The notes beneath the pieces were generated by a model. That model ran no database searches, was not told the DNA's origin, and saw nothing but the letters and a program-made list of their open reading frames with translations. This document shows, piece by piece, positions 1 through 10,840 of a stretch of DNA of 64,000 nucleotides. Where the stretch lies: assembly GCA_022495995.1 (NCBI GenBank), contig JAFEMH010002502.1, positions 242,501 through 306,500 of the forward strand. Direction: 5' to 3'. Source of the stretch: Adenophora triphylla var. japonica. Its lineage: Eukaryota; Streptophyta; Magnoliopsida; Asterales; Campanulaceae. Position numbers and translations under genes: made by a program. Within the stretch, counting starts at the first letter, position 1. Every line of letters begins with the position of its first letter.

Positions 1-12
1 GATAATTTCCTT

Positions 13-1459
13 TTGCACCGTAATGTACCCCATCAAAATTTAGGACGAATAGATAATTCCCTTTTGAACCATAGTGATCAAATTATGTTTGATCTAATTA
101 ATCAATCCTCGAACCCAATCAACACCCCTCCATTTTTCGGCTATACTCCGGATTCGACCCTGGATTGGATGAATGAGCCCAAGACAAACTATACATCTAG
201 AACCTATCATCACATAGAAGACATAGATAAGGGTGGGGAGGGGGATGAGGATGACGATGACGATATACAAGTCACCCACGAAACCTGCACAATTCCTAAT
301 ACACCTACTACCGATGTTTCCTCTATTAGCACCTAGCGGGGAAGGGGTAAGTAAGGCACAAAACCAAAATGTTCCAAATATGCCCATTTATATTATTTAA
401 TAATTATTGATGACCAAACAAAGGCCAAATGCAAGAGGTGCTCAAATTTTTAAACCCGGCGGGTGCACATGGTACCTCTCATATAAAGAGGCACATGGAT
501 AAATATGATAAGGAAGCCACTAAAGGTATAGATGGTACCGTGCAAACGCAACTAAATATACCATGTGTCACTTACCCAAAAGTGGACGTCGATTTGATTA
601 CGATGCTACTAGTGAGTTGTCAATTGCCTCTTTCACTTTCGTATGATGAGAGACTCACGCGATATTCTAGAGGCCTCAACCCGTCATACCAACCAATGAG
701 CCGCCGAACTGTTACTAGGCATATAAAGAGGCTATTCCAAACTCGTCAACTTTAACTAGCGAGCGACCTCCAAAAATTCAAGGGTAGTGTTTGCTTGACC
801 ACCGATGCTTGGAAGGCCACTCTAAGTTCTAGTTCTGAAACCTTTACTTGTATAACTGCTCATTGGATTGATGAGGAGTGGATGTTACAAAAGAGGGTGC
901 TTTCCTTTAAAACAATGCCCTATCCCCACACGGATTTGCAATGTACAATTAAGGATGTGTTGAGTGAGTATGTTATCACCAACAAAATTTTAACAATATC
1001 CTTTGATAATGCGACTTATAATACCCTCACCGCCACAATGTTGATCCAAATGCTAAATCATCCCCTAGATGACGCTTTGTTTCATGTTAGGTGTGCATGC
1101 CACATTGTTAATCTATGTGTCCAAGACTTGATCCACTCACTAAAGCCCGTCACCAATAGCCTCAACACGGCCTCCCATGTTATCAGAAATTTCAGCCCAA
1201 GGTTGAGAATTTATGTCGATTTATGCATTGCTTATAACATAAAATACAAGAAACCTCAAGTGGCCGAGGATATTAAGTAGAACTCAACATATAAAATGTT
1301 GAAGAGAGCCGTCGAATATAGGGTAGTCCTCACGGAATACTTTTCTAGTCATCAAATGGACTACAAAATCAGTGAGTATGATTGGATGATAGCTATCGAG
1401 CTATTAGATTTACTTAAACCTTGGTGGAGGGCAACCAAAATTTTCTCGGGAAGTTATTA
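13..1459 (+). pseudogene. hAT transposase, 5' half (BED finger and catalytic core)
   Basis: This is the N-terminal half of a RICESLEEPER/zinc-finger-BED type hAT transposase. An acidic N-terminal stretch (13-336) ends in a stop. A BED-type finger follows at about 400-510: its Cys pair (CKRC) lies in one frame and its His pair (HIKRH) in another, so one frameshift splits the finger. Reading continues at 429-755, 795-1280 and 1296-1459. Core hallmarks are TTDAW (first catalytic Asp), SFDNATYN (second Asp) and RCACHIVNL, all usual in plant hATs. At 1459 the frame runs into the inserted LTR and resumes at 3928. Non-functional as it stands. Confidence 0.85.
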
Positions 1460-3927
1460 TGTGGGCTCCCCGACCCGGAGAGTCCAATCTAAGAAAGACA
1501 ACCTGTAATTTTGAAAACATTTGACTTAATCTTGAACAGAAACTAACTTTAACCTTGACATTCAAATACTAACTTGGGGACATCTCCACTTGGAGGAAAA
1601 GGGGTAAAAACTTAACAAACTTCAAACCAACTTATTTACAAACATTTACAAAAGTTCCCATCTAACCCAACTTTAAACAACTACTTACTTAGTTACCATA
1701 TTTACAAGAGTTCAAGTTCACAAATCACCCCTTTACATGACTTGTTTTATCAACAAACTCCAACAAAGGAGTAACAATCAAAATACAAACCATCTAAACA
1801 TCACGTACCCAACAACCCAAAAGAAGTACAAACTCCGCACTGCCCTCACTGGCCGGGTCCTCCTGTCTCAGGTCAATCTAAAACATTAAAGGGAGAAGGG
1901 TGAGAATGAATCTCAATAAGTTATTATGAATGCACAATATGCCAAATAAGATGCAACACATATAAGGTGCATATAACACATTGAAAAAGCCGTAAACACA
2001 TTCCGTTACCTTGGTTTACCTTTTCCTGTCTGATCAATAAGTCGTACAATATTGGAAGATAAAACTCCATCACAACCAATAACATATAACGGAGAGAGCT
2101 ATTATAATAACTCCTCTCTTGTGAACTGCTTAAGCATATTCACATCTTATAAGACCCATTTTTCAGGGAACCATATAAGATAATAGCAACTCTGTAAGGC
2201 TTTTGGCTCAATACAGAGGCTATAACCCCAATCTGTGGCCACAGAAGGGGACAGTCACAGGTATAACATAATTCGATCACATTAGGTCACACTTTCCATA
2301 ATTGATCGTATTCTGTTATACCCCTAAACATCAGCTGATTAACACAAGTTCAAGCACATAATAGATACTTGAAATAAAATCCACCAAAGGGATGAGAATA
2401 TAACAACATGGTAAAGCATACTCATGTTCAATCCATAATATAGTGCAACATTCATTTCATACACTATATATATAACAATCAATGCATATGAACTCAAATG
2501 AGGGTACAAGTTATCACAAACCAACCCTACCTGAACAATATGCAATAATATATAACCTCTATAAAGGCACAAGTTCCATTTACCAAGTTGGATTCACTTT
2601 GGCTAAAGAACAAATCAAGGTTGCGAAGCATTTTTCCAACAATATTTAAAGTACTTCCACCATTCCATTTTAACTAAGTAAGAAACCATTGTGTAGCTAA
2701 AATGTTCTACTTTAATCTAAGTTAAAGAGTGTTCACTTTGGTTCTTGTTTGAATAGGTTTCTAGGCCTTAGAAAGTTGTTCAGGGACTGCAGGGTAGGGC
2801 ACGACTCATGCCCCAGGGCACGACTCGTGCCCCTTTTAACCTCCTCCAGCTACAGTCGTCCCAGCATAGGCACGACTTAGGCCATTTCTCAGGGGACGAC
2901 TCGTGCCCCACTCGTGCCCCTGAGCACGAGTCGTGCCCCCTGTTCAGAATTCAGAACAGAATTTGCAACAACAGAAGCACTACACCAAGTTGACAAGTAC
3001 CAAGTTTTTACTCTGTTTTAAGTTGATACAATCAGTACCAAACAACCACAATACCAACCCAAACCATTCCATACTCTATACACTCCAATCCAACACTAAC
3101 CCATACCCTTTTTAACACCATACTTTAGGTCAAATTGCCATGCAACTAGAGGTATCAAAGATTTACTACCATAATATGACTATCAACCCATTTCTTGCTA
3201 TTCCAACAACCACCCCAAACCCATTTCAATTCCATTTTCCAAAACCCATGTTACTCCATAAAAGTTGTTCCAATTTACCACAAACTTGTTTATAACCATA
3301 AATAACAACAAGAATAAATGAATGAACAATTTTGGAAAGGAATCCATAATAACTTACCTAAATGAGGAAAAATAGAATAATTATTTGACCGGATAGATAC
3401 ATTCCCCTCGCCGCCACGAACACGAATCCGCAAACGGTTTTGAAAATGGAGAAGAAATGAAGGTTGTAGAATTTTTATAAGGTGAGGTTAGGGTTTGGTA
3501 TTGCTTTCTCCATGGAATTGAATTTGGGAAGGAGAAGAGTACTGAGAAAGATAATTCCCTATGACCTCTTTGTTAAATTCTCAAGATAATCATGCAATTG
3601 TTTTAATGAAGCTCCTCCATGGCTTAAACAACTTAACTAGCAACCTTAACTTCTAAACTTGACACAAAAGCACCTTAACCAAATAAAATCCTTTTATTAT
3701 TAATTTTCCATCATTTATTATTTCACCACTCACTTTCTTCTTATTCCACTTAACCCTTCATCATTAAATTTAATTCACTTTCCTCCTAACTTCACCAAAA
3801 TTATTAAAAACATAATATGAGCATATAATTTAACAAGTAGCATAAATAGCGTAAAATAATATACTACTATCCAAAACCCACGTTCTTAACATGTTCTAAT
3901 ATGGTGCCTAATTTTAGGGTCGTGACA
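1460..3927 (-). mobile_element. Solo LTR of a Ty3/gypsy (Tekay-type) element
   Basis: A 2468 bp non-coding block begins TGTGGGCTCCCCGACC and ends GGGTCGTGACA on plus, so the LTR reads TGTCACGACCC on minus. It is flanked by perfect 5 bp duplications TATTA (1455-1459 and 3928-3932), and removing it rejoins the hAT reading frame. Several internal stretches match the LTR at 16008-18086 (for example the ACATCAGCTGAT region and the CTGTGGCCACAGAA region), so it is a diverged member of the same family. No internal coding region remains, as expected after LTR-LTR recombination. Small ORFs inside are chance. Confidence 0.88.
2797..2940. repeat. Cluster of GC-rich palindromic motifs in the solo LTR
   Basis: The block holds about seven variants of GGGCACGA(C)TCGTGCCC, a nearly perfect inverted repeat, in an otherwise AT-rich LTR. 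Copies differ in completeness; the last, GGCACGACTCGTGCTC on the opposite strand, is almost fully self-complementary. Function is unknown. Promoter elements or RNA hairpins are possible, but no convincing TATA box was found next to it. Confidence 0.7.
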
Positions 3928-4758
3928 TATTATCCCACCTCCCATCTTTTGTGCCATGAAATAAATGTCCTAAGTGAAGTTATTAGGCAATTTAGATCAC
4001 ATGCCTTGTTTGGAGGTGCCGTTATGCAAATGGAAAGTAAATTCACAAAATATTATGAACATTTTCCCGTAATTTTCCAATTAGCGACCAAAATAGACCC
4101 TAGGATTAAGTTCACCTCATTAGGTGGCTTGTTTGATGAATTTTATGAGAACACGAGGCCCGACCTTGACCCAGATGCCGTAAGCACTTTGTCCAAGAGC
4201 AAACTTAGGGAAATTCACACAATCCTATATCGTTTGTCCGACCACTATTGTAGAACACTAAAGGTACCAAACACAACATCCGAAAGAAAAGGGAGTGGAG
4301 CATCAAAATTGCTAAAAAAATGATGGGGTTTCATGACAAAAGGAAAAACTTCATCCTCATCTAGTAGTGGTTCTCAAAGTGGTGCAGATGAATTACACTA
4401 ATACCTTGAAAGACCATATTACCCCTTAGATGATGAAAATTTTGAAAAATTGAATGTCCTACAATGGTGGAAATCGCATGATAATATTTATCCTATTCTT
4501 TCGGTGATGGCACGTGATATACTTACCCCTCTGGTGTCCACGGTAGCATCAGAGGCTGCTTTTAGTGCTGCAGGAAGAGTGGTGACGGCAAAGCAAAACC
4601 AACTTAGACCCGCTCTTATCGAGAGATTGATTTGTCTTGTGAATTGGGATGATGCGGATTTGAGAAAACAAGACACATTCCGGGATCTTGAAGACGATGA
4701 TTATAAAAGTGGCGAAGAAGACAATCTCAGCGGGGAGTTTTTGCGAGAAGGATTTTAG
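3928..4758 (+). pseudogene. hAT transposase, 3' half with dimerisation domain
   Basis: This continues the transposase from 1459. The stretch at 3933-4323 contains the conserved region rich in FRSH and KIDPRIKF. A stop at 4321 and another near 4399 break the frame. The C-terminal hAT dimerisation domain lies at about 4405-4680: WWKSHDNIYPILSVMARDIL, then the block VASEAAFSAAGRVV, which contains the last catalytic Glu of hAT transposases. The end at 4758 is a natural stop after an acidic tail. The strong match of order and motifs supports one gene split by the solo LTR. Confidence 0.85.
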
Positions 4759-5099
4759 AAGAAGAAGAAGAATAATTCAACAAATTCAAAGACTTTTAAG
4801 CAATAACAATATTGAAGACCTAAAGTTTTTTGAAGACTTTGAAGATTTGAAGACCATAATTAGTTTGAAGATTTGAAGACTCATTTATTTTCAAGACTTT
4901 GTTAAATTTGAAAACCATAATTACTTTGAAAATTTGAAGACTCATTTGAAGATTTGAAGACTTTTTATTTTAAGACTATGTAATTTTAAATTGTATCATT
5001 TGAAGATAATGAAAATTTCTCCCAAATAATTGTGAAATAAATATTCATAGAGTTTGTATTATTAAATTGATTACATTATTACCTCATTTTCTTCTATTT
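4759..5099. repeat. AT-rich hAT 3' region with GAAGATTTGAAGACT repeats
   Basis: No gene is visible. From about 4795 to 4990 the sequence is an irregular array of a 12-18 bp unit around GAAGATTTGAAGACT, alternating with ATTA-rich spacers. It probably belongs to the subterminal part of the hAT element. Confidence 0.55.
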
Positions 5100-5890
5100 A
5101 CTTTCATTTGTTTAGTTATTTTCTATCTTTTTTTATATACCATTTTGTAAAAAAAATATCTCTACTAAACAAAGTCTAAAATATTATTTTCTAGTCAATA
5201 AAAAATTAAAAAACATAAAAAATAAATATAGGGTAGTCGGTCCCTCTTTTCTTCTATATACTTTCATTTGTTTAGTTATTTTCTATCTTTTTTATATACC
5301 ATTTTATAAAAAAAATCACTACTAAACAAATTCTAAAATATTATTTCCTAGTCAATAAAAAATTAAAATAAAATAAAAAATAAATATATGGTAGTCCGTC
5401 CCTCTTTTCTACTATATACTTTTATTTGTTTAGTTATTTTCTATCTTTTTTTATATATCATTTAGTAAAAAAAATCACTACTAAACAAATTCTAAAATAT
5501 TATTTCATAGTCAATAAAAAATTAAAATAAAATAAAAAATAAATACAGGGTAGTCCGTCCCTCTTTTCTTCTATATACTTTCATTTGTTTAGTTATTTTC
5601 TATCTTTTTTTATATACCTTTTTGTAAAAAAAATCACTACTAAACAAAGTTTAAAATATTATTTCATAGTCAATAAAAAATTAAAAGAAAACAAAAAATA
5701 AATATAGGGTAGTCCGTCCCTCTTTTCTTTTATATATTTTTATTTGTTTAGTTATTTTCTATCTTTTTTTATATACATTTTTTGTAAAAAATATCAGTAA
5801 TAAATTAGGTCTAAAATATTATTTCCTAATCAATAAAAAATTAATAAATAAATAAAAATAAATAAATACTAGTCCGTACGGACCTTATTG
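5100..5890. repeat. Tandem array, about five units of 160 bp
   Basis: CTTTCATTTGTTTAGTTATT recurs at 5101, 5261, 5419, 5578 and about 5738, giving units of 158-160 bp that also share a GGTAGTCCGTCCCTC segment and CACTACTAAACAAA. The last unit is incomplete and runs into AGTCCGTACGGACC at 5871-5884. Non-coding. Subterminal repeats are common in hAT elements, where transposase binds; that role is inferred. Confidence 0.85.
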
Positions 5891-5904
5891 GAAAAATAAA
5901 TAAA

Positions 5905-6100
5905 TAAATAGGAAAACCCGTTTGGCCCATGCATCTTCAGATCCGGGCCAAACGGGCGGGCTTGGACCGGAGAAATGGGATGGGTGGGGCCGGGTTTAGG
6001 CCCGTTTCATCAAATGGGCTGACGGGCTTCAACCCGTTTCGCCCGCGGGTTGGTCTGTAAGTATCAGGCCGGGACGGGCTGACCCGTTTGCCCATCACCA
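5905..6100. other. GC-rich right terminus of the hAT element
   Basis: About 200 bp of CCCGTTT, GGGCC and AAACGGGC motifs in both orientations contrast with the AT-rich flanks. The base composition changes abruptly at 6100/6101, where virus-derived sequence starts. Such motif-rich ends are typical of hAT termini; the matching left end is off-window. Confidence 0.55.
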
Positions 6101-6359
6101 GTTGAAACTGTGTATGTTTTGAAGAACTTTGTCCAGCTTGTAAAAACTGTGTATTTTTAAAATGCTGGACCTCCATTCTAGGTCTAAATCCTTGAAATGG
6201 ATTATAATAAACTAGAGGGTGTTTAAAACTTACAATCTTGATATATGTATGTTCTGTGTTAATAGTCTGTATTTCTTCATCGGATGATATGCTCATTAAT
6301 GAATTCTTCTTTGGCTGTATAGGGTGTATGCCCCTTTTTCTGCCTCTGTCTCTATCCAT
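6101..6359 (-). pseudogene. Viroplasmin/transactivator-type ORF, 5' end (virus copy 1)
   Basis: The ORF starts at 6359 just after the RNase H remnant and aligns over its whole length with the start of the ORF at 14455 on the plus strand (shared block MEVQHFKNTQF). After about 86 codons it enters the hAT terminus at 6100, so the rest lies outside the window. No domain is visible in this short piece; the assignment comes from the longer copy. Confidence 0.65.
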
Positions 6360-6374
6360 TTGAATGAAATAACA

Positions 6375-6655
6375 TGTTCAAATTTCTACATAACATGTCA
6401 GCAATGGTATTGTTGTTCCCTTTTATATGTTCAAAATTAATTTTATATCCACTACCTTATATAATATTTTGTAAATTTATCTATCTTGTTCTATTAACCT
6501 TTTTACTTTGATCATTTTTTATAAACATAACCATTGCTTCGCAATCTGTTATAAATGTGAATTCTTTATTTAAGAAAATTTGGAATTTTTCAAGTGAATT
6601 TATTAAATCTTGTATTTCAAAATCCAAATTACCTTGTCCAACCCGCTTCTGTGCC
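6375..6655 (-). pseudogene. Pol remnant: RNase H domain (virus copy 1)
   Basis: The minus strand encodes TDCEAMVMFIKND followed by FEHIKGNNNTIADML, the two hallmark blocks of the C-terminal part of caulimovirid RNase H. Two in-frame stops are present. It is joined directly to protease-proximal sequence at about 6655, so the entire reverse transcriptase and the RNase H start are deleted. The same segment occurs on plus at 14275-14450. Confidence 0.75.
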
Positions 6656-7221
6656 AATTATGATGTTTGATGATATCTAAGTGTTGGTATGCTATAAATA
6701 TGTTTACTGAGTGTAATATAGTTTTTAGTAATTGTTATAGCACATTGTAATCCAAGAATAAAATTCAATCATAATATAAAGTCTGTTGATTTATCATATT
6801 CTGGACTTATATTAATATGTGGAATATAATATTTCAAACTATAATTACCTGAAAAATCTAAAAACTGTATTTCTATTGGTTCTATACAATTTGTTATAGT
6901 AATTAACCTATCTTCTATTGTTTGTGTTACCAATTTACAAGTGAGTTATTTTTTATACTGCTGTGGTACCAAACTATTTAATATAACGTTTTTAGTGGCT
7001 CCTGTGTCTAATAAGACTTGTAATTCTAAATATTTGTTTGAATCTAACCATAACCTACATTGTACATTTATCATGTTTGTTGTACCCTTTGTTTGTATTA
7101 CTGTATGATCTGTTGACATTTTATTGAGTTCAACCTCTTCTATTTTTTGTTTCTTTTTATCAATTACATTTTCTATATATTTTAGTTTATTTTCTATATT
7201 ATCTATCTTTAAATTATGCAA
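6656..7221 (-). pseudogene. Aspartic protease (virus copy 1)
   Basis: The piece at 7221-6946 contains LLDTGATKNVI, the retroviral-type aspartic protease active site (DTGA), after a Lys/Glu-rich linker. Reading continues with stops to about 6655 with further protease-like sequence (FILGLQCAI, corresponding to the ILG block). The protease would process the polyprotein. It is broken by frameshifts and by the reverse-transcriptase deletion. Confidence 0.8.
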
Positions 7222-7279
7222 TTATGTTATAACTTCTATTTTTTCCATTTTTCTGATATTAACTCTATGTTTATCTTTT

Positions 7280-7735
7280 TTAATGATTCTTTTTTATATT
7301 CATATTTAAATTATATAGAGATTTAAGACATAAATAACAAATTTCTTTAAAACAAATGTTACACTGTGATCTTTTTTCTATAATAGGAAAATATCTGCAA
7401 CTAAAACATTTAATATAATTATTACCTCTTTTACTAATCCATTGGTTTTCACATTCTTTATTTGTGCTCATATATGTATAAGTATTTTTAGTTAGTTGTT
7501 TATCTTCTTCATTACTACTATAGATACTACAAACTGATTTGTTATCTGAGTGTTCTTTGTTTATGGGTTCTATTTCATATTCTCCTAATTGTTCTATTAA
7601 ATTACTATGTTCTGTATTTTTATTTTTATTAGGACATTTGTTAGCTAAATGTTTCTCGTCTTCTCATATAAAACACTTACATTTTCTAGTCTGTGATTTT
7701 TTAACATATTTAATTTTTATGTAATGTTTATAATC
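7280..7735 (-). pseudogene. Coat protein C-terminus: zinc knuckle plus second Cys motif
   Basis: On minus, a CCHC knuckle (CKCF...KHLANKC) lies at about 7685-7630, with its second-pair region hit by a TGA stop near 7664. Downstream, at 7425-7330, is a Cys array that fits C-x2-C-x11-C-x2-C-x4-C-x2-C exactly; that pattern is described for badnaviruses beside their CCHC finger. The knuckle binds RNA in caulimovirid coat proteins; the role of the second motif is unclear. The intervening linker is acidic and hydrophilic. Confidence 0.75.
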
Positions 7736-7912
7736 TTTCCTATATGTTGTACTTCTACGTAATTTTTTTTATCGTATTGTCCATAGGCTTGTGGTGTATA
7801 AATTGTTGTTTTATAAAAAGCATCAGCATTCTTTTTAATTGTTCATATAATGCCACCTCTTTACATTTATCTTCTAATATTGTAAACGTGTATGTTATTC
7901 GTGGTCCTATTC

Positions 7913-8732
7913 CTAAATCTTTTTTATTACTGTAATTATGTTTCCAGATTCATGTATATTTCTACCTAAGTCTCCTGGTAATTTTATAAAATATTTGCCA
8001 CACAATTCATCATTCATAGCATGTCTTGTTTGTGAAAGTAATCTAGTAAAATCTAGTGTAAATTTGTTAATGTATTTCATATCTACTATACTTAATTGTT
8101 CTAAGTTCCTAATGGCTGTGTCTTGTATCAATGTTGTGTTTTTAGCTGGGTTTACTCCTAAAATAAGAGTTCTAATATGGCTAGTGAAATTATACGGATT
8201 ATCTTCTAATGGTTTTAAATTGTTAATTTCATCTGGGTTTTGTGACTTTTTACTTTGCCAAATTCCTAATGTGGTTTCTAAATAAGAAAACATGTCTGCA
8301 CTGTCTTTTTTATCAGTTTCCCATATTCTAACTACTGTTTGTTCCCACGTTAAAATTTAATTTACCCATAACTGTGGCTCTGTTTTTTCTAAAAATAACA
8401 TGTTATACTATGTAAATTTCCTATTGTCAGTGTATTACCTTTTCCTTTATAACCTGATTCACCTGTATATTGTACCGATGGTTTTGACCATGGTTCTCTA
8501 CCTATAAGGTCCTGTGTTGATGTACCTGGTTCTGTCCATTCCATTTTAACCTTTTTCTAGTATTTTCTACCATACTTTCATCCATTAAATCTTGTTCTTG
8601 TTTGTAGAATTCTGATAACATTGTCTTTCCCTGTTGTATATTTTCAACTAAAGGTAAATTAAAGTATTCCTGTAATTTATTATAACTTTCTTCATATGAT
8701 AACTCTAATTCTGTTATGCAATCTATAATCAT
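7913..8732 (-). pseudogene. Coat protein core (virus copy 1)
   Basis: Two minus-strand pieces (8732-8502 and 8293-7913), linked by a frame change, resemble the caulimovirid capsid region. Landmarks are LSIVDMKYINKFTLDF and YFIKLPGDLG, which match the conserved capsid block before the zinc knuckle. The more upstream piece ends in VENTRKRLK, also found as a stray fragment on plus at 15615. The protein would form the icosahedral or bacilliform shell. Frameshifts make it non-functional. Confidence 0.75.
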
Positions 8733-8744
8733 GTCGTCTACTTC

Positions 8745-8990
8745 TTATTGTATATTTAACTCTGTAAATTTTCTATTTATTCTTTCTTCTAATGTTTTCT
8801 TATTATCTTCTATTTTAAAAACTGTATTTGGTTCATCATCTTCTAAATAATCTAATATACTAAAATCATTTTCTTCCTCTTCAAATTTATTAAATCCTAA
8901 ATCTATTATCCTCAATATTTGTATCATATATAGGTTCTGTATCTGTATCGTAATTTTCATTCATTAAACCATACTCTATTTCTGTATCTT
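8745..8990 (-). pseudogene. Acidic coat-protein N-terminal region (virus copy 1)
   Basis: The minus frame is rich in Asp/Glu (FEEEENDFSILDYLEDDE), as is usual for the N-terminal extension of caulimovirid coat precursors. It follows the movement-protein end at about 8988 with overlapping frames and contains one frameshift near 8910. A 36 bp part of it (8941-8976) is repeated exactly at 14239-14274. Confidence 0.6.
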
Positions 8991-9069
8991 CGTCATCATT
9001 TTAGCTGTTTCTTTCTTATAATCTACAAGCCTTAAACTCTTTGATCCATCGCTACCGTCATAAATATAA

Positions 9070-9101
9070 CTAGTGTTACATCCGTGCATTAAACGCACGG
9101 A
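9070..9101 (-). other. Helitron 3' terminus with hairpin
   Basis: TCCGTGC (9081-9087) pairs with GCACGGA (9095-9101) around a 7 nt loop, ending 7 bp before the CTAG on plus. This is the replication stop/termination structure typical of Helitron 3' ends. Confidence 0.9.
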
Positions 9102-9856
9102 CAAAAAACTATGACATTTAACAGGAACTAAATTAAAGAGTTACAAAGAAAAGACTCAGAAGTGAAGCACGGAAACTATAAAAACACGTAAGAAATGAAA
9201 TTACTGATAAAAGCGTACTTTCATTGGCAAATAATTCAATTTTTTCGGAGTTCCCACTTGGAGACAAGGAAGCTGTGTGTGTTGAATCACAAATCTGTAC
9301 ATCTCACGAAAATAGTCAACTACTAAAGTCATATTCCTTTCCTCGTCAAATGGGAAGCTATAAGAGGGAGAAGAAAGTAGAAAAAAATGCATGAATGAGA
9401 AGAAAAAAAGACGTTCAAGGAAAATTGTGATAGCTTACACTATATATTAAAAAATAAAAAAACTTACACTAAATCTTTAGTTGGCTGCGAGGTCAACCCT
9501 GCGATCCGGTATTTCCTCCGAACATCTCCTCGATGGGTCACTTCGACTTTGAGACCAGTGAGGGCTTTCTTAATCTGCTCAACATTGACACAGCTATTGG
9601 CTAGATATTATTTACTCTCAAAGGGAGTAGGACATTTGAGTATCCAAACCTGAACCGTTCTTTCTTTTATCCTTACATTTTGTTTCATAAAAGAAATAAT
9701 TGATTTGAAGAATGAAAGATGTCGTAAAATTAAAGGTCAAAATATATCAAATAATTGGTGATGAATATTGAATTAAAGTATTATCCATTAATACAATGCC
9801 TGCAAGTCATTCATGTACAACAAATCCATGAGAATATATTTTTTGTTTTCTTTAAT

Positions 9857-9951
9857 TACTCCCTCCGCCCCAAAATGATTGTCCAAAAAAATTTCAAAAT
9901 CTACTCTTCATCAAGAGTAAATTTGATCATTCATTTTGGATAGAGAGAGTA
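9857..9951. mobile_element. Stowaway-like MITE
   Basis: It starts TACTCCCTCCGCCCCAAAA and ends GGATAGAGAGAGTA, i.e. imperfect inverted ends with TA at each side and the usual CTCCCTCCG signature. It is 95 bp long and lies in an intron of the captured ARGONAUTE piece. Confidence 0.75.
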
Positions 9952-10261
9952 TTATCAAAGGTTCCCTAACCTCCCAATTTTAAGAGAGTAGAGAATATCG
10001 CGTAGAGCTAGAGCTAGAGCTCCTTGGTGCCATGAGAATGCATGCATTAAAATTATAACATAATATGAAATGCACATATTATACCTTATTTTTATCGGTA
10101 TCCAACAGTCGCCTTGAATGTACTACATCTTTGCCCAAAAGCTGGGAAACAAAGTCAATTACTGGGAGCGGTTCTATGAATGCGGTCGATAACGCATCTG
10201 AAAAGGCAGACAATTTGTATTATTATTGTTGCTTAGTTATAGACGTTATGATCATAAGAAA

Positions 10262-10446
10262 TACTCCCTCTGTCCCAAAAGAATAATCATATTGTACTTT
10301 TTACATATTTTAAGAAAGTGTTTCACTTGCTTGTACACAGGTAAAGTTGCACCAACATTATTGCCTTTGTTTACAAAAAGGGACCAATTTCTAGGACGAG
10401 CTAATAAAATGACAAATGAGACTATCTTTCTGAGATGGAGGGAGTA
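10262..10446. mobile_element. Stowaway-like MITE
   Basis: TACTCCCTCTGTCCCAAAAG at the left is matched by GAGATGGAGGGAGTA at the right, with TA flanks; 185 bp. It lies between the second and third ARGONAUTE exons. The ORFs overlapping it are chance. Confidence 0.8.
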
Positions 10447-10840
10447 CATAAATAAACAGACAATATTTTGAAGAAAAAAAGTGGAGTGCCTACCTATATT
10501 TAAGGATAATCCCATCTGTGTAGGTTTAACACTTTTGGTAGCAGCCAAGCCAAGATTCTAACCTCTTTCCTATTGGCTTTGGTGTTGCAATTTTGGGAGA
10601 ATATAGGCACTTCCCAACAGATATGTATCTAAATACATCAATTAACAGGGGCATGCATATAAATATGATCGAAGAAAATAAGACAAATCTAAAAGAAATA
10701 AAATCATACAAAAATGAACCTTTGAGATGCGAGCTCTTTCATAAAAATATCGAAGACCTTAAGCACTTCTACGGGTGTCTCAACTTGTTTCCCAGAAAGA
10801 AGTTCATGTAAATGGGACATATTTGCATGAGCTACAAACT

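Larger units (their letters stand above)
1..6100 (+). mobile_element. hAT DNA transposon, left end outside window, interrupted
   Basis: Transposase pieces on the plus strand (13-1459 and 3928-4758) are followed by an AT-rich tail, a 160 bp tandem array and a GC-rich terminal block with CCCGTTT motifs. The right end is placed at about 6100 because virus sequence resumes at 6101: the same virus segment in the inverted copy (about 14715) is continuous there. Read from outside, the terminus begins TGGTGATGGGC, which is plausible for a hAT terminal repeat. The left terminus and target duplication are off-window, so the boundary is inferred. The copy is dead: frameshifts, stops and a solo LTR interrupt its gene. 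Confidence 0.7.

Noticed and set aside
13..336. Possibility of an intact host gene at the left border
   Set aside because: Acidic frame leads directly into the hAT BED finger and transposase; it is the transposase N-terminus.
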